Shown here: one piece after another, positions 9,901 through 16,747 of the stretch
Layout: each line of letters begins with the position of its first letter
How positions within the stretch are numbered: the stretch's first letter is position 1
Assembly: GCF_042680565.1 (NCBI RefSeq)
Contig: NZ_JBHUEJ010000027.1
Span: forward strand, 62,001-126,000
Length of the DNA: 64,000 bases
DNA from: Ottowia flava
GTDB taxonomy: Bacteria > Pseudomonadota > Gammaproteobacteria > Burkholderiales > Burkholderiaceae_C
Direction: 5' to 3'
Program-made: the position numbers and the translations under genes
The notes under the pieces: model-generated
The model's database searches: none
What the model saw: the letters and a program-made list of their open reading frames with translations, nothing else
What the model was told of the DNA's origin: nothing

Positions 9901-10968
9901 GTGTATTCGGCCAGCTGGTACCGCCTGCTGGGCGCCAAGGTCGGCAAGGAGACCGAGTTGTCCACCGCCCTGGGCGTGGTGCCCGACATGCTGACATTGG
10001 GCGACGAATGCTTCATCGCCGACGCCGTGATGCTGGGCGACGAACACATCGACGGCGGCTGGATGACGGTGCAGCCCACCGTGGTGTCGCGCCGCAGCTT
10101 CGTCGGCAACGGCGCCTACGTGCCGGACGGCACGACGATTCCCGAGAACGTGCTGATCGGCGTGATGAGCGCCGTGCCACGCAACGCCGCCATGCAGCCC
10201 GGCGACACCTGGCTGGGCGCGCCGCCGCTGCACCTGCCGGCGCGCGAAGTCGTTGCGGGTTACCCCGACAACCTGACCTTCGCGCCCTCACGCTGGCGCA
10301 AGCTGGGCCGCGCCCTGGTCGAAGCCTTCCGCATCGCCGCGCCGCACGCGCTGGTGATCGCCGCTGGCTACGCCATCGTGCTGGACGCCATGCCCTTGGC
10401 CGAGGCCGGCCGCTGGCGTGACGTCGCGTTGGACCTGGGCGTGGGCGGCGTGCTGTTCGGCTTTGCCACCTTCGTCTTTGTGGCGCTGTTCAAATGGCTG
10501 ACGGTGCGGCGCTACCAACGCCGCGCCGTGCCGATGTGGACGCCCTTCGTGTGGCTGTCCGAGGCCACGACCAACATGTACGAAGGCATCACCGTGCCGT
10601 GGCTGCTGCGCTACCTGCGCGGCACGCCCTGGCTGTCCGACGCTTTTAACCTGCTGGGCGCCGACATCGGCCGCGGCGTGTACCTGGACACCACCGACAT
10701 CACCGAATTCGACTGCGTGCACATCGGCGACCACAGCGAGCTGAACGCCGCCTGCTGCCCGCAGACCCACCTGTTCGAAGACCGCGTGATGAAGATCGAC
10801 CACGTGCGCATCGGCAGCCGCGTCACCCTGGGCCCGCGCTGCACCGTGCTGTACGGCGCCAACGTCGGCGACGGGGCGCAACTGGGTCCGCTCACGCTGG
10901 TCATGAAGGGCGAGAGCATTCCGGCGGCCACCCGCTGGCGCGGCCTGCCCGCGGCGCCCTGGCGCTGA
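6904..10968 (+). CDS. Pls/PosA-family non-ribosomal peptide synthetase (A-T-TM/beta-helix)
   Basis: This 1354-aa protein has the architecture of epsilon-poly-L-lysine synthetase. An adenylation domain covers about residues 1-520: A3 YTSGSTGKPKG at ~172, A4 FDMSFEEIW, A5 NTYGPTEATV, A7 YRTGDLAR, A8 GRADDQVKIRGFRVELGE, A10 SSGKIDRK. A thiolation domain follows (LGGHSL; Ser575 takes the phosphopantetheine). Then come three transmembrane pairs alternating with three left-handed beta-helix acyltransferase-like domains. Known relatives polymerise one basic amino acid (Lys, Dap, Dab or Orn) without a condensation domain. Start is ATG 6904 (MSLPPILHG); upstream in-frame codons look non-coding. A repeat-derived ~22-residue insert lies at about residues 119-140, between A2 and A3. 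A phosphopantetheinyl transferase gene lies 1.5 kb downstream. Confidence 0.92.
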   Translation: MSLPPILHGPDRPDLLRPEILADVFEATAARIPDKTALIAGERSLSYAELDTAADLVAHRLISAGVQAGDMVGLWLPRGIDLLVLQLGIAKVGAAWLPFDSEVPTERIAICLEDASAKALLIDELAAQAVLGQAGISAQIFTAQQLLAPLPEGEVLRRRENASPDHTAYVIYTSGSTGKPKGIAITQRSICHFLRSENARLGVREDDKVYQGFSVAFDMSFEEIWISYLVGATLWIAPKEISGDPEALPRALIENDITVLHAVPTLLALFAQDVPNLRIINLGGEMCPQALVERWAPGRLMFNTYGPTEATVSASLAQLQAGEPVTIGEALPNYGLLVIEVIDPDSIVGAVVPPLKILPFGETGELCITGPGVAAGYLGRPELTAEKFLPNPWARNAQEARLYRTGDLARVENKSDGTPQMQCLGRADDQVKIRGFRVELGEIEAVLAEQAGVGTTAVIMRKDEAGMEQLVAFYVPTGDTPPAVRALRDGLSERLPPYMVPARFEALPAMPRLSSGKIDRKVLKAQALTEAAPTEGGDEPQTLAEEVLFAALAQLFPGQPIRRELDFFSDLGGHSLFAARIISALRQDPRFAQATVADIYQNRRIGPIAESLQAGMVDVGAAQVERPFVLHSAWRRWRCGIAQGVAIPFLVLLKMAQWLAPFFAYHFYTGDAGDSVWRAIGMSVLAFVVTTVLEFVVAWGGKWLIAGRLKPGSYPLWGITYYRWWLADRLTEAVPTYMINGSPLYSAWLRALGAKVGPEVNLGSVTVRVPELVEIGEGSSIGNVVMLENARVEGGLLHLGRIDIGAQANVGSYVTIEGNTRIGEWGHLEGQSALCDGQQIPARKVWHGSPARERGEFDPATLRPRELPSGARVTLETVVFLVGALAISVLFFMPVYPTFLLIDLLDVDAISVRPLVDAGSITDVQAFALRLLKFFLLALPASLVFIFATVLLSALIRWAFLPRMRAGTWSLHSNRYLAKWLVNQIQESSLAVLHGIYATVYSASWYRLLGAKVGKETELSTALGVVPDMLTLGDECFIADAVMLGDEHIDGGWMTVQPTVVSRRSFVGNGAYVPDGTTIPENVLIGVMSAVPRNAAMQPGDTWLGAPPLHLPAREVVAGYPDNLTFAPSRWRKLGRALVEAFRIAAPHALVIAAGYAIVLDAMPLAEAGRWRDVALDLGVGGVLFGFATFVFVALFKWLTVRRYQRRAVPMWTPFVWLSEATTNMYEGITVPWLLRYLRGTPWLSDAFNLLGADIGRGVYLDTTDITEFDCVHIGDHSELNAACCPQTHLFEDRVMKIDHVRIGSRVTLGPRCTVLYGANVGDGAQLGPLTLVMKGESIPAATRWRGLPAAPWR
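7260..7323 (+). repeat. short interspersed repeat, copy 2 (inside the Pls-type gene)
   Basis: GCTAT, then GAGCTGGCCGCGCAGGCGGT, TCTAGGGC and a tail ending CTCAAATC align well with copy 6 in recQ. The copy is read in frame and encodes about 22 residues (LLIDELAAQAVLGQ and following) in a surface region of the adenylation domain. Confidence 0.7.
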
Positions 10969-11160
10969 AGGCGGGCAGCCTGTCGCGCGCTGCGAGGGCC
11001 AGGTGTGGCGCGCACGCTGAAAATCGCCTCGTTCGGCTGGCGGAACCTGCCATGCGGCCAGTACGATGACAGCGTTTCGCCGTCGGCACTGCTGACCGGC
11101 GTTTCTTTCTTCCTCCAGTCTGATGCGCGACGCGCCAGGCGCTGCTGTTTTGCCCTGTTG

Positions 11161-12396
11161 ATGACCATGCCCCGCCGCTACCTTCCCCTCGCTCCCCTGG
11201 CCGCCGGCCTGACCCTGTCCGGCTTGAGCTGGGCACAAAAGCCTGCGGCCCCGGTCCTGCCCGCCGCCGCCGAAGCCGCGCCCGCCTGGCAGGCCTGTCT
11301 GGGCAAGGCCGACAGTGACCGTCTGGCCTGTTACGACGACTGGGCCAAGGGGCAGCAGGAATTGCTGACCGCCATTGAAGACAAGGCCCGCTCGGTCGAA
11401 ACCTCGCCGTCGCGCAACGTGGCGCCCAGCGCCCAGGCCGCTGCGGTGCGCGGCCAGGTCGCCGCCGCGGTGGCGACCACCCAGCCCGACGCCGATGGCG
11501 CGGCCGGCTCCAGCGGCGTAATCGGCGTCGGCCTGGAGCAGGGTTGCCGCGACCGCCAGTTCTCGGAAACCTCGCGTTTCTGGGAGCTCGAATCGGGCTC
11601 CAGCTGCCCCACCTTCGGCCTGCGCGCCTACCGCGCCAACACCGTGGCGATCGGCAGCAGCGACAAGGTCAACCGCCAGCCCACGTCGCCCAACCCCGCC
11701 AACAGCGCGACCGAGCCGGTCGACTACAGCAAGCATTCGATGCGCCTGCAGATCTCCGTGCGCACCAAGCTGGCCAGCGGCATCTTCACCCCGCGCGATG
11801 GCACGCTGCGCGATTCGCTGTGGGCCGGCTACACCAGCCAGTCCGAATGGCAGGTGTTCAACAGCCAGCTGTCGCGCCCGTTCCGCAACACCGACCACAT
11901 GCCGGAGATCATGTACGTCTACCCCACCACCGCCAAGCTGCCCGGCGGCTGGTTGTGGCGTTACAGCGGCATCGGCCTGGTGCACCAGTCCAACGGCCAG
12001 AGCGACCCGCTGTCGCGCAGCTGGAACCGCGTGTACCTGATGACCGGGTTCGAGAAGGACGACCGCTTCAGCGTGCAGCTGCGCCTGTGGAAGCGCCTGT
12101 CTGAAAGCGACGAGAAGAACAACAACCCCGACATCACGCGCTACATCGGCCGCGGCGACCTCACGCTGGGCTGGAACATCGATTCCAAGAACACCGTGCG
12201 CGCCATCTACACCGGCTTCAACGGCCGCGGCTCCGGCAAGCTGGAGTGGACGCGCTCGCTGGGCGATGGCCGCGGCAACACCTTCTCGGGCCTGCGCCTG
12301 TACACGTCGATCTTCCACGGCTACGGCGACACGCTGCTGGACTACAACTACAAGCGCACCACCTTCAGCTTCGGCCTGAGTCTGGTGGACTTCTGA
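11161..12396 (+). CDS. pldA: outer-membrane phospholipase A (OMPLA)
   Basis: This 411-aa protein begins with a Sec signal peptide (LPLAPLAAGLTLSGLSWAQ). An Ala/Pro-rich periplasmic linker of ~110 residues follows, then the PldA beta-barrel. The active-site motif LVHQSNGQSDPLSRSWNRVY contains the family His-x-Ser pair and downstream Asn, and matches E. coli OMPLA (His142, Ser144, Asn156). The enzyme hydrolyses phospholipids in the outer leaflet and is calcium-dependent on dimerisation. ATG 11161 puts the signal peptide at the N-terminus; ATG 11167 is also possible. It lies between the Pls-type synthetase and the phosphopantetheinyl transferase on the same strand, 192 bp after the former; whether it helps release the product is inference. 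Confidence 0.93.
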   Translation: MTMPRRYLPLAPLAAGLTLSGLSWAQKPAAPVLPAAAEAAPAWQACLGKADSDRLACYDDWAKGQQELLTAIEDKARSVETSPSRNVAPSAQAAAVRGQVAAAVATTQPDADGAAGSSGVIGVGLEQGCRDRQFSETSRFWELESGSSCPTFGLRAYRANTVAIGSSDKVNRQPTSPNPANSATEPVDYSKHSMRLQISVRTKLASGIFTPRDGTLRDSLWAGYTSQSEWQVFNSQLSRPFRNTDHMPEIMYVYPTTAKLPGGWLWRYSGIGLVHQSNGQSDPLSRSWNRVYLMTGFEKDDRFSVQLRLWKRLSESDEKNNNPDITRYIGRGDLTLGWNIDSKNTVRAIYTGFNGRGSGKLEWTRSLGDGRGNTFSGLRLYTSIFHGYGDTLLDYNYKRTTFSFGLSLVDF

Positions 12397-12417
12397 GCGC
12401 CGCGCGATTCCGGTTTT

Positions 12418-12474
12418 CGAGCAAATCGCCCTCTGGCTCTACAACCGATTGCGCGGGCAGCTAGCAAAACAGGA
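12418..12474 (-). repeat. short interspersed repeat, copy 3
   Basis: Read on the minus strand it gives TAGCTGCCCGCGCAATCGGT, TGTAGAGCC and AGAGGGCGA. It occupies the gap between pldA and the phosphopantetheinyl transferase gene, about 20 bp after the pldA stop. Confidence 0.75.
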
Positions 12475-12517
12475 GTGAAGGTGGTGGCTGTGCAGACGGC
12501 ACTTCCTGCCCGCGCCG

Positions 12518-13201
12518 ATGCGCTGGCGCATGCCTGAGGTGCCCATGTGCGCGCCGCAGTGCTGCCGATTCGCTGGCGATGGCGCGCCCGATGCGCCGCG
12601 TGTCTGGGCCTTGCCTATCGACATCGGCGCGCCGTTCTCGCCCCCCGAAGCCGCGCGCCAAGACGCGCGCAGCGCCGCCCGCGCCGCCCTGCGCGCGCTG
12701 CTGGCCGAGCACTTCGCGTTGCCGGTCCACGCGATCACCCTGAGCGACCAGCGCGGCGCCGGCGTGCGCGCCACGCTCGCAGCAGGCACCGCGCCGCCGC
12801 CGGGCTGGGCCACGCTCGGCTTGTCGATCAGCCACGAAGCCAGCGTTGCGCTGGTCGCCCTGCGCACCGCCGGCCCCGTAGGCGTGGACGTGGCGGTGTT
12901 GCCCGCCGCTTGGTCCGCTCACGCGAACGACGTTGCCCTGCGTCAGCAGGCCGCGCTCTACCTCGGCCCGGCGCACCCGGCGGCGCAAGCCGGGGCCGAC
13001 GCCGCGTGCTTTGCGCGCGGTTGGGCGGCATGGGAAGCGCGCTTGAAATGCCTGGGTGAGCCGCTGATGGAATGGTCGCCCGCGCTGGCGGCGCGTTTGG
13101 GGGTATGTCAGGTGGCGGCGCTGGCGCTGCCCGCCGAGATCGCACAGCGCTTGCCCGCGCCCGCTGCGGCGGCGGTCGCGTGGCGCGGGTCGGTAGCGTG
13201 A
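12518..13201 (+). CDS. 4'-phosphopantetheinyl transferase (Sfp type)
   Basis: This protein of up to 227 aa transfers the phosphopantetheine arm of CoA to carrier-protein serines. The two Sfp-type magnesium-binding motifs are present: VGVDVAVL (Asp) and WAAWEARLKCLGEP (Glu and following Lys, the betaproteobacterial WxxxEARLKC form). The start is uncertain: ATG occurs at 12518, 12530 and 12545 with no clear ribosome-binding site; the first is used here. As the only visible partner for the Ser575 carrier domain of the upstream Pls-type synthetase it is the likely activating enzyme, although a repeat copy and 121 bp separate it from pldA. Confidence 0.88.
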   Translation: MRWRMPEVPMCAPQCCRFAGDGAPDAPRVWALPIDIGAPFSPPEAARQDARSAARAALRALLAEHFALPVHAITLSDQRGAGVRATLAAGTAPPPGWATLGLSISHEASVALVALRTAGPVGVDVAVLPAAWSAHANDVALRQQAALYLGPAHPAAQAGADAACFARGWAAWEARLKCLGEPLMEWSPALAARLGVCQVAALALPAEIAQRLPAPAAAAVAWRGSVA

Positions 13202-13228
13202 AGCACAACACCGGCCGATCGGCCGGTT

Positions 13229-13294
13229 GCTATTGGTTTTGAAGCTGCTCGCGCAAGTGGTTGTAGGGCTGGCGGGCGAAAAGGCTTGAAATCT
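13229..13294 (+). repeat. short interspersed repeat, copy 4
   Basis: A nearly full-length copy: GCTAT, AAGCTGCTCGCGCAAGTGG, TTGTAGGGC and AAAAGGCTTGAAATC. It separates the convergent phosphopantetheinyl transferase gene and metH module, ending ~12 bp from the metH stop. Confidence 0.8.
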
Positions 13295-13305
13295 ACCGCC
13301 GGCGA

Positions 13306-14352
13306 TCAGGCCGCGTCGCGGTAGAAATTCGCGCCCAGCACGCCGCGCGGCTTCAACGTCCCGACCGCTTGGCCAATGGCACCGATGTGGTCCGGCGTCG
13401 TGCCGCAGCAGCCGCCCAGGATGTTCACCAGGCCTTCGGCGGCGAACTCGTGCACCAGGCGGCTGGTGACTTCAGGCGTCTCGTCAAAGCCGGTGTCGCT
13501 CATCGGGTTGGGCAGGCCGGCGTTGGGGTAACAGCTGATGAAGGTGTCGGGTGCGACACGGTTCAGCTCCTGCACGTACGGGCGCATCAGCGCCGCGCCC
13601 AGCGCGCAGTTCAGGCCGATCGACAGCGGGTTGGCGTGGCGCACGCTGTACCAGAACGCCGTGACCGTCTGGCCCGACAGCACGCGGCCGGACGCGTCCG
13701 TCACCGTGCCGCTGATCATGATCGGCAGCACCTCGCCGGTCTGCTCGAAGGCCTCGTCCACGGCGAACAGGGCGGCCTTGGCGTTGAGCGTGTCGAAGAT
13801 CGTCTCGACCAGGATCACGTCGGCGCCGCCTTCGATCAGCGCCAGCGTCTGCTCCAGGTAGGCCGCGCGCAGCTGCTCGAAGCTGACGTTGCGCGCGCCG
13901 GGGTCGTTCACGTCGGGGCTGATGCTGGCCGTGCGCGGCGTGGGACCGAGGGCGCCGGCGACAAAGCGCGGCTTGTCCGGCGTGCTGTATTTGTCACAGG
14001 CGGCGCGCGCCAGGCGGGCGGATTCGAGGTTCATCTCGCGCGCCAGATGGCCCATCTCGTAGTCGTCCTGCGCGATCGTGGTGGCGCCGAAGGTGTTGGT
14101 CTCGATCAGGTCGGCACCCGCGGCCAGGTACTGCTCGTGGATGTCGCGGATCACGTCGGGCCGCGTCAGGCTCAGCAATTCGTTGTTGCCCTTCACGTCG
14201 CGGTGAAAGTCCTTGAAGCGCTCGCCCCGGTACTGTTCTTCCGTCAGCTTGAAGCGCTGGATCATCGTGCCCATGGCCCCGTCCAGGATGACCAGACGTT
14301 GCTTCAGGATCTCGGGCAGCGCGGCGGCGCGCGTGTAGTGGGGCAGGCTCAT
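13306..14352 (-). CDS. metH: methionine synthase, homocysteine S-methyltransferase module (split MetH, N-terminal part)
   Basis: This 348-aa protein corresponds to the homocysteine-binding module of cobalamin-dependent methionine synthase. It has LDGAMGTMIQRF near the N-terminus, the zinc-ligand cysteines in GLNCALG and GGCCGTTPDHI, and the sequence LIETNTFGATTIAQ. The folate-, cobalamin- and reactivation-domain part (metH2) is normally a separate gene in this order, often immediately downstream. Here the downstream neighbour is a repeat and the convergent phosphopantetheinyl transferase gene, so the partner must be elsewhere. ATG 14352 (MSLPHYTRAA) is chosen; 41 upstream in-frame codons look non-coding. 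Confidence 0.93.
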   Translation of the reverse strand: MSLPHYTRAAALPEILKQRLVILDGAMGTMIQRFKLTEEQYRGERFKDFHRDVKGNNELLSLTRPDVIRDIHEQYLAAGADLIETNTFGATTIAQDDYEMGHLAREMNLESARLARAACDKYSTPDKPRFVAGALGPTPRTASISPDVNDPGARNVSFEQLRAAYLEQTLALIEGGADVILVETIFDTLNAKAALFAVDEAFEQTGEVLPIMISGTVTDASGRVLSGQTVTAFWYSVRHANPLSIGLNCALGAALMRPYVQELNRVAPDTFISCYPNAGLPNPMSDTGFDETPEVTSRLVHEFAAEGLVNILGGCCGTTPDHIGAIGQAVGTLKPRGVLGANFYRDAA

Positions 14353-14489
14353 GCCCGAATTGTAGGCAGCGGGGCATGGACTTGAGGGGCGTAGGCGCTT
14401 CGTGGGCGCCGCCACACTTCGGCACCCAGCGAAACATCGCGGCGTCGCGGCGCGCCAGACTGGGCTCTGTTTCACTCCAGACCGCGACC

Positions 14490-14828
14490 ATGCCCGTCAC
14501 CTGTTTCATCCGCTACCAGATCGACCCCTTCCAGCGCGCCGCCTTCGTCGCCTACGCGGAGGCCTGGGGGCGCATCATCCCGCGCTGTGGCGGCGCGCTC
14601 ATCGGCTACTTCGTGCCGAGCGAAGGCACCAACGACATCGCCTGGGGCCTGATCGGCTTCGACAGCCTGGCCGCCTACGAGCGCTACCGCGCCACGCTGC
14701 GCGCCGACGCCGAAGGGCGCGCCAATTTCGAGCGGGCGCAGGCGCAGCGCTTCATCTTGCGCGAGGAGCGCACCTGGCTCGAAGGCGTTGCCGGCACGCT
14801 GAACCGCGCGGCCGAGGTGACGCCGTGA
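14490..14828 (+). CDS. NIPSNAP family protein
   Basis: This 112-aa protein begins CFIRYQIDPFQRAAFVAYAE and has a dimeric alpha/beta-barrel-like pattern with AWGLIGFDSLAAYERYR, typical of small bacterial NIPSNAP proteins. The biochemical role of this family in bacteria is not settled. ATG 14490 is used because upstream codons run through the metH promoter region. The TGA overlaps the GTG start of the following ABM-domain gene. The two paralogous-fold genes and the ArsR gene behind them form a compact operon. Confidence 0.8.
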   Translation: MPVTCFIRYQIDPFQRAAFVAYAEAWGRIIPRCGGALIGYFVPSEGTNDIAWGLIGFDSLAAYERYRATLRADAEGRANFERAQAQRFILREERTWLEGVAGTLNRAAEVTP

Positions 14829-15169
14829 TCGCCGTCATCTTCGAGCTGCAGCCACGCGAAGGTCTGGCCGACCGCTATTTCGCGCTGGCCGCCGAGCTGC
14901 GCGACACGCTGGCGCAGCAGCCGGGCTTCCTGTCGGTCGAGCGCTTTGAGAGTGTGACGCAGCCGGGGCGCTTCCTGTCGCTCAGTTTCTGGACCGATGA
15001 AGCGGCCGTGCGCGGCTGGCGCCAGCAGATGGCGCACCGCGCGGCCCAGCGCGAAGGGCGCGCCAGCGTCTTCGCCGACTACCGCCTGCGCGTGGCCGAG
15101 GTGCTGCGCGACTATGGTTTGCACGCGCGCGACCAGGCCCCCGCAGACGCACGCGATGCGTTAGGCTGA
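14825..15169 (+). CDS. ABM-domain protein (antibiotic biosynthesis monooxygenase-like)
   Basis: This 114-aa protein has the ferredoxin-like ABM pattern: a start resembling AVIFELQPREG, QPGFLSVERFES in the middle, and LSLSFWTDEAAVRGWRQQMAHR near the end. Family members include quinol monooxygenases and heme-degrading enzymes, but many are uncharacterised. The GTG start overlaps the upstream stop (GTGA), so translation is coupled. An ArsR-type regulator starts 6 bp downstream and may control the set. Confidence 0.85.
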   Translation: MIAVIFELQPREGLADRYFALAAELRDTLAQQPGFLSVERFESVTQPGRFLSLSFWTDEAAVRGWRQQMAHRAAQREGRASVFADYRLRVAEVLRDYGLHARDQAPADARDALG

Positions 15170-15174
15170 CCGCC

Positions 15175-15882
15175 ATGAGCTGCCCCGCCACCGCCCTGCA
15201 CGAACCGCGCATTGCCCGCGTGGCGGCGCTGCTGGCCGACTCGGCACGCTCGCGCATGCTGGCCTGCCTGCTGTCGGGCGAACTGGTCAGCGCGGGCGAG
15301 CTGGCGCGGGCGGCGTCGGTCACGCCGTCCACCGCCAGCGGGCACCTGGCGCGGCTGCTGGACGAAGGGCTGGTCAGCTGTGAGCCGCGTGGGCGCCACC
15401 GCTACTACCGACTGGCGAGCGCCGACGTTGCGCACGCGCTGGAAGCCCTGGCCGTGGTGGCCGAGCGCACGCAGCACGCCAGCACGTGGTCGCACCCCGC
15501 GCGCCAGCGCCTGCGCCATGCGCGCTGCTGCTACGGCCACATCGCCGGCGAGTTGGGCGTGCGCCTGTGGGACACGTGGCTGACCGCCGGTGTGTTGCGG
15601 CCGGCAGCAGACGGCTTGACGCTCACGCCGGACGGCGAGGCCTGGTTCATCCACGCGGGCATGGCTGCACCAACGCCCAGCCGCCAGCGGCGCTACGCCT
15701 ACGCGTGCTTGGATTGGTCGGAGCGGCGCGACCACCTGGCGGGCCAACTGGCCGACGCGTGGTTGACCCACTGCCTGGGCCGCGACTGGCTGCGCCGCAG
15801 CGATGGGCGAGCGCTGCAGCTGACGCCTGCGGGCGAGCGCGAATTGCTGCCGCTGTTGCTGTCTGGGAGCGCGAGCGCTTGA
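15175..15882 (+). CDS. ArsR-family transcriptional regulator
   Basis: The 235-aa protein has an N-terminal winged helix (residues ~10-85). It covers LLADSARSRMLACLLSGE, the recognition region SVTPSTASGHLARLLDEGLV, and the wing RGRHRYYRL. A ~130-residue C-terminal domain follows. The N-terminal half is ArsR/SmtB type but lacks the classical metal-binding cysteine pair in the recognition helix (ELCVCDL-like). The last gene of the NIPSNAP-ABM set; autoregulation is plausible but no operator was seen. Confidence 0.85.
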   Translation: MSCPATALHEPRIARVAALLADSARSRMLACLLSGELVSAGELARAASVTPSTASGHLARLLDEGLVSCEPRGRHRYYRLASADVAHALEALAVVAERTQHASTWSHPARQRLRHARCCYGHIAGELGVRLWDTWLTAGVLRPAADGLTLTPDGEAWFIHAGMAAPTPSRQRRYAYACLDWSERRDHLAGQLADAWLTHCLGRDWLRRSDGRALQLTPAGERELLPLLLSGSASA

Positions 15883-15892
15883 ACCGCGCAGG

Positions 15893-16717
15893 TCAGCGTT
15901 CGGCGCGCGCTTCGACGAACGCCAGCACGGCTTGCAGCATCTGCCGCACTTGCGGCTGCACGCCGACGGCCACATCGGGCAGGTAGTCGAAGGGCAGCGC
16001 TTCCTGCATGTAGCTGCACTGGGTCATCTCCAGCTGCACCGCATGCACGTTCTGCGCGGGCTGGCCGTGGTGACGGGTGATGTGGCCGCCCTGGAAGCGG
16101 CCGTTCAGCACGCCGCTGTAGGCCGGGTTGGCCTGCGCGATGGCCAGCAGCTGTTCGGCCAGTTCCGGCGCGCAACTGCTGCCGTTGCCGGTGCCCAGGT
16201 TCAGGTCGGGCAGCTTGCCCTCGAAGAAGCGCGGCAGCACGGAGCGGATGGAGTGCGCGTCCCACAGCGCGGCCACGCCATGCGCGGCGCGGATGCGCGC
16301 CAGCTCCTCGGCCAGCTTGGTGTGGTAGGGCTGCCAGAGGGCGTCGCGCCGCGCGGCGATTTCGGCGGCGTCGGGCTGGTCCTGCGCGTCGGCGTAGACG
16401 GGCGTGCTGTCGAAGGTGTCGATCGGGCACAGGCCGGTCACGCTCTGGCCCGGGTACAGGCTGGCGCCGTCCGGCGGGCGATTGAGGTCGATCACGTAGC
16501 GCGAATGCGTGGCGACGAGCACCGAGGCGCCGAGTTCGTCCGCGAAGTCGTACAGGCGCTCCAGGTGCCAGTCGGTGTCGGGCACGTTCCGCGCTTCGGG
16601 TGTGAAGCGCGCCGCCAGCGCTGGCGGCACATGGGTGCCCACGTGGGGCATGGAGATGAGCAGCGGCCGCGTGCCGCGGCGAAAGCGGAACGGGGCTTCG
16701 GTGGTGGAGAAGGTCAT
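15893..16717 (-). CDS. hutG: N-formylglutamate deformylase
   Basis: The 274-aa enzyme hydrolyses N-formyl-L-glutamate to glutamate and formate, the last step of the five-step histidine pathway. Signature stretches are LLISMPHVGTHVPP, DTDWHLERLYDFADELG, HSRYVIDLNRPPDG and LWDAHSIRSVLPRFFEGKLP. The residues AHSIRS and the His/Glu near the N-terminus fit the zinc-dependent FGase family. It is the last gene of the leftward liv-hut operon, 30 bp after hutF. Presence of both HutF and HutG (rather than a single formiminoglutamase) shows that formate, not formamide, is produced. Confidence 0.95.
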   Translation of the reverse strand: MTFSTTEAPFRFRRGTRPLLISMPHVGTHVPPALAARFTPEARNVPDTDWHLERLYDFADELGASVLVATHSRYVIDLNRPPDGASLYPGQSVTGLCPIDTFDSTPVYADAQDQPDAAEIAARRDALWQPYHTKLAEELARIRAAHGVAALWDAHSIRSVLPRFFEGKLPDLNLGTGNGSSCAPELAEQLLAIAQANPAYSGVLNGRFQGGHITRHHGQPAQNVHAVQLEMTQCSYMQEALPFDYLPDVAVGVQPQVRQMLQAVLAFVEARAER

Positions 16718-16747
16718 GGGGGTTCCCTTGAAATCGGTCGGACGGCC

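Noticed and set aside
7294..10233. 979-aa open frame antisense to the Pls-type gene
   Set aside because: His/Arg/Gln-rich product with no family features, caused by high-GC third positions on the other strand.
14353..14489. Cobalamin or SAM riboswitch upstream of metH
   Set aside because: The 137-bp gap to the divergent gene is too short and shows no recognisable riboswitch core.
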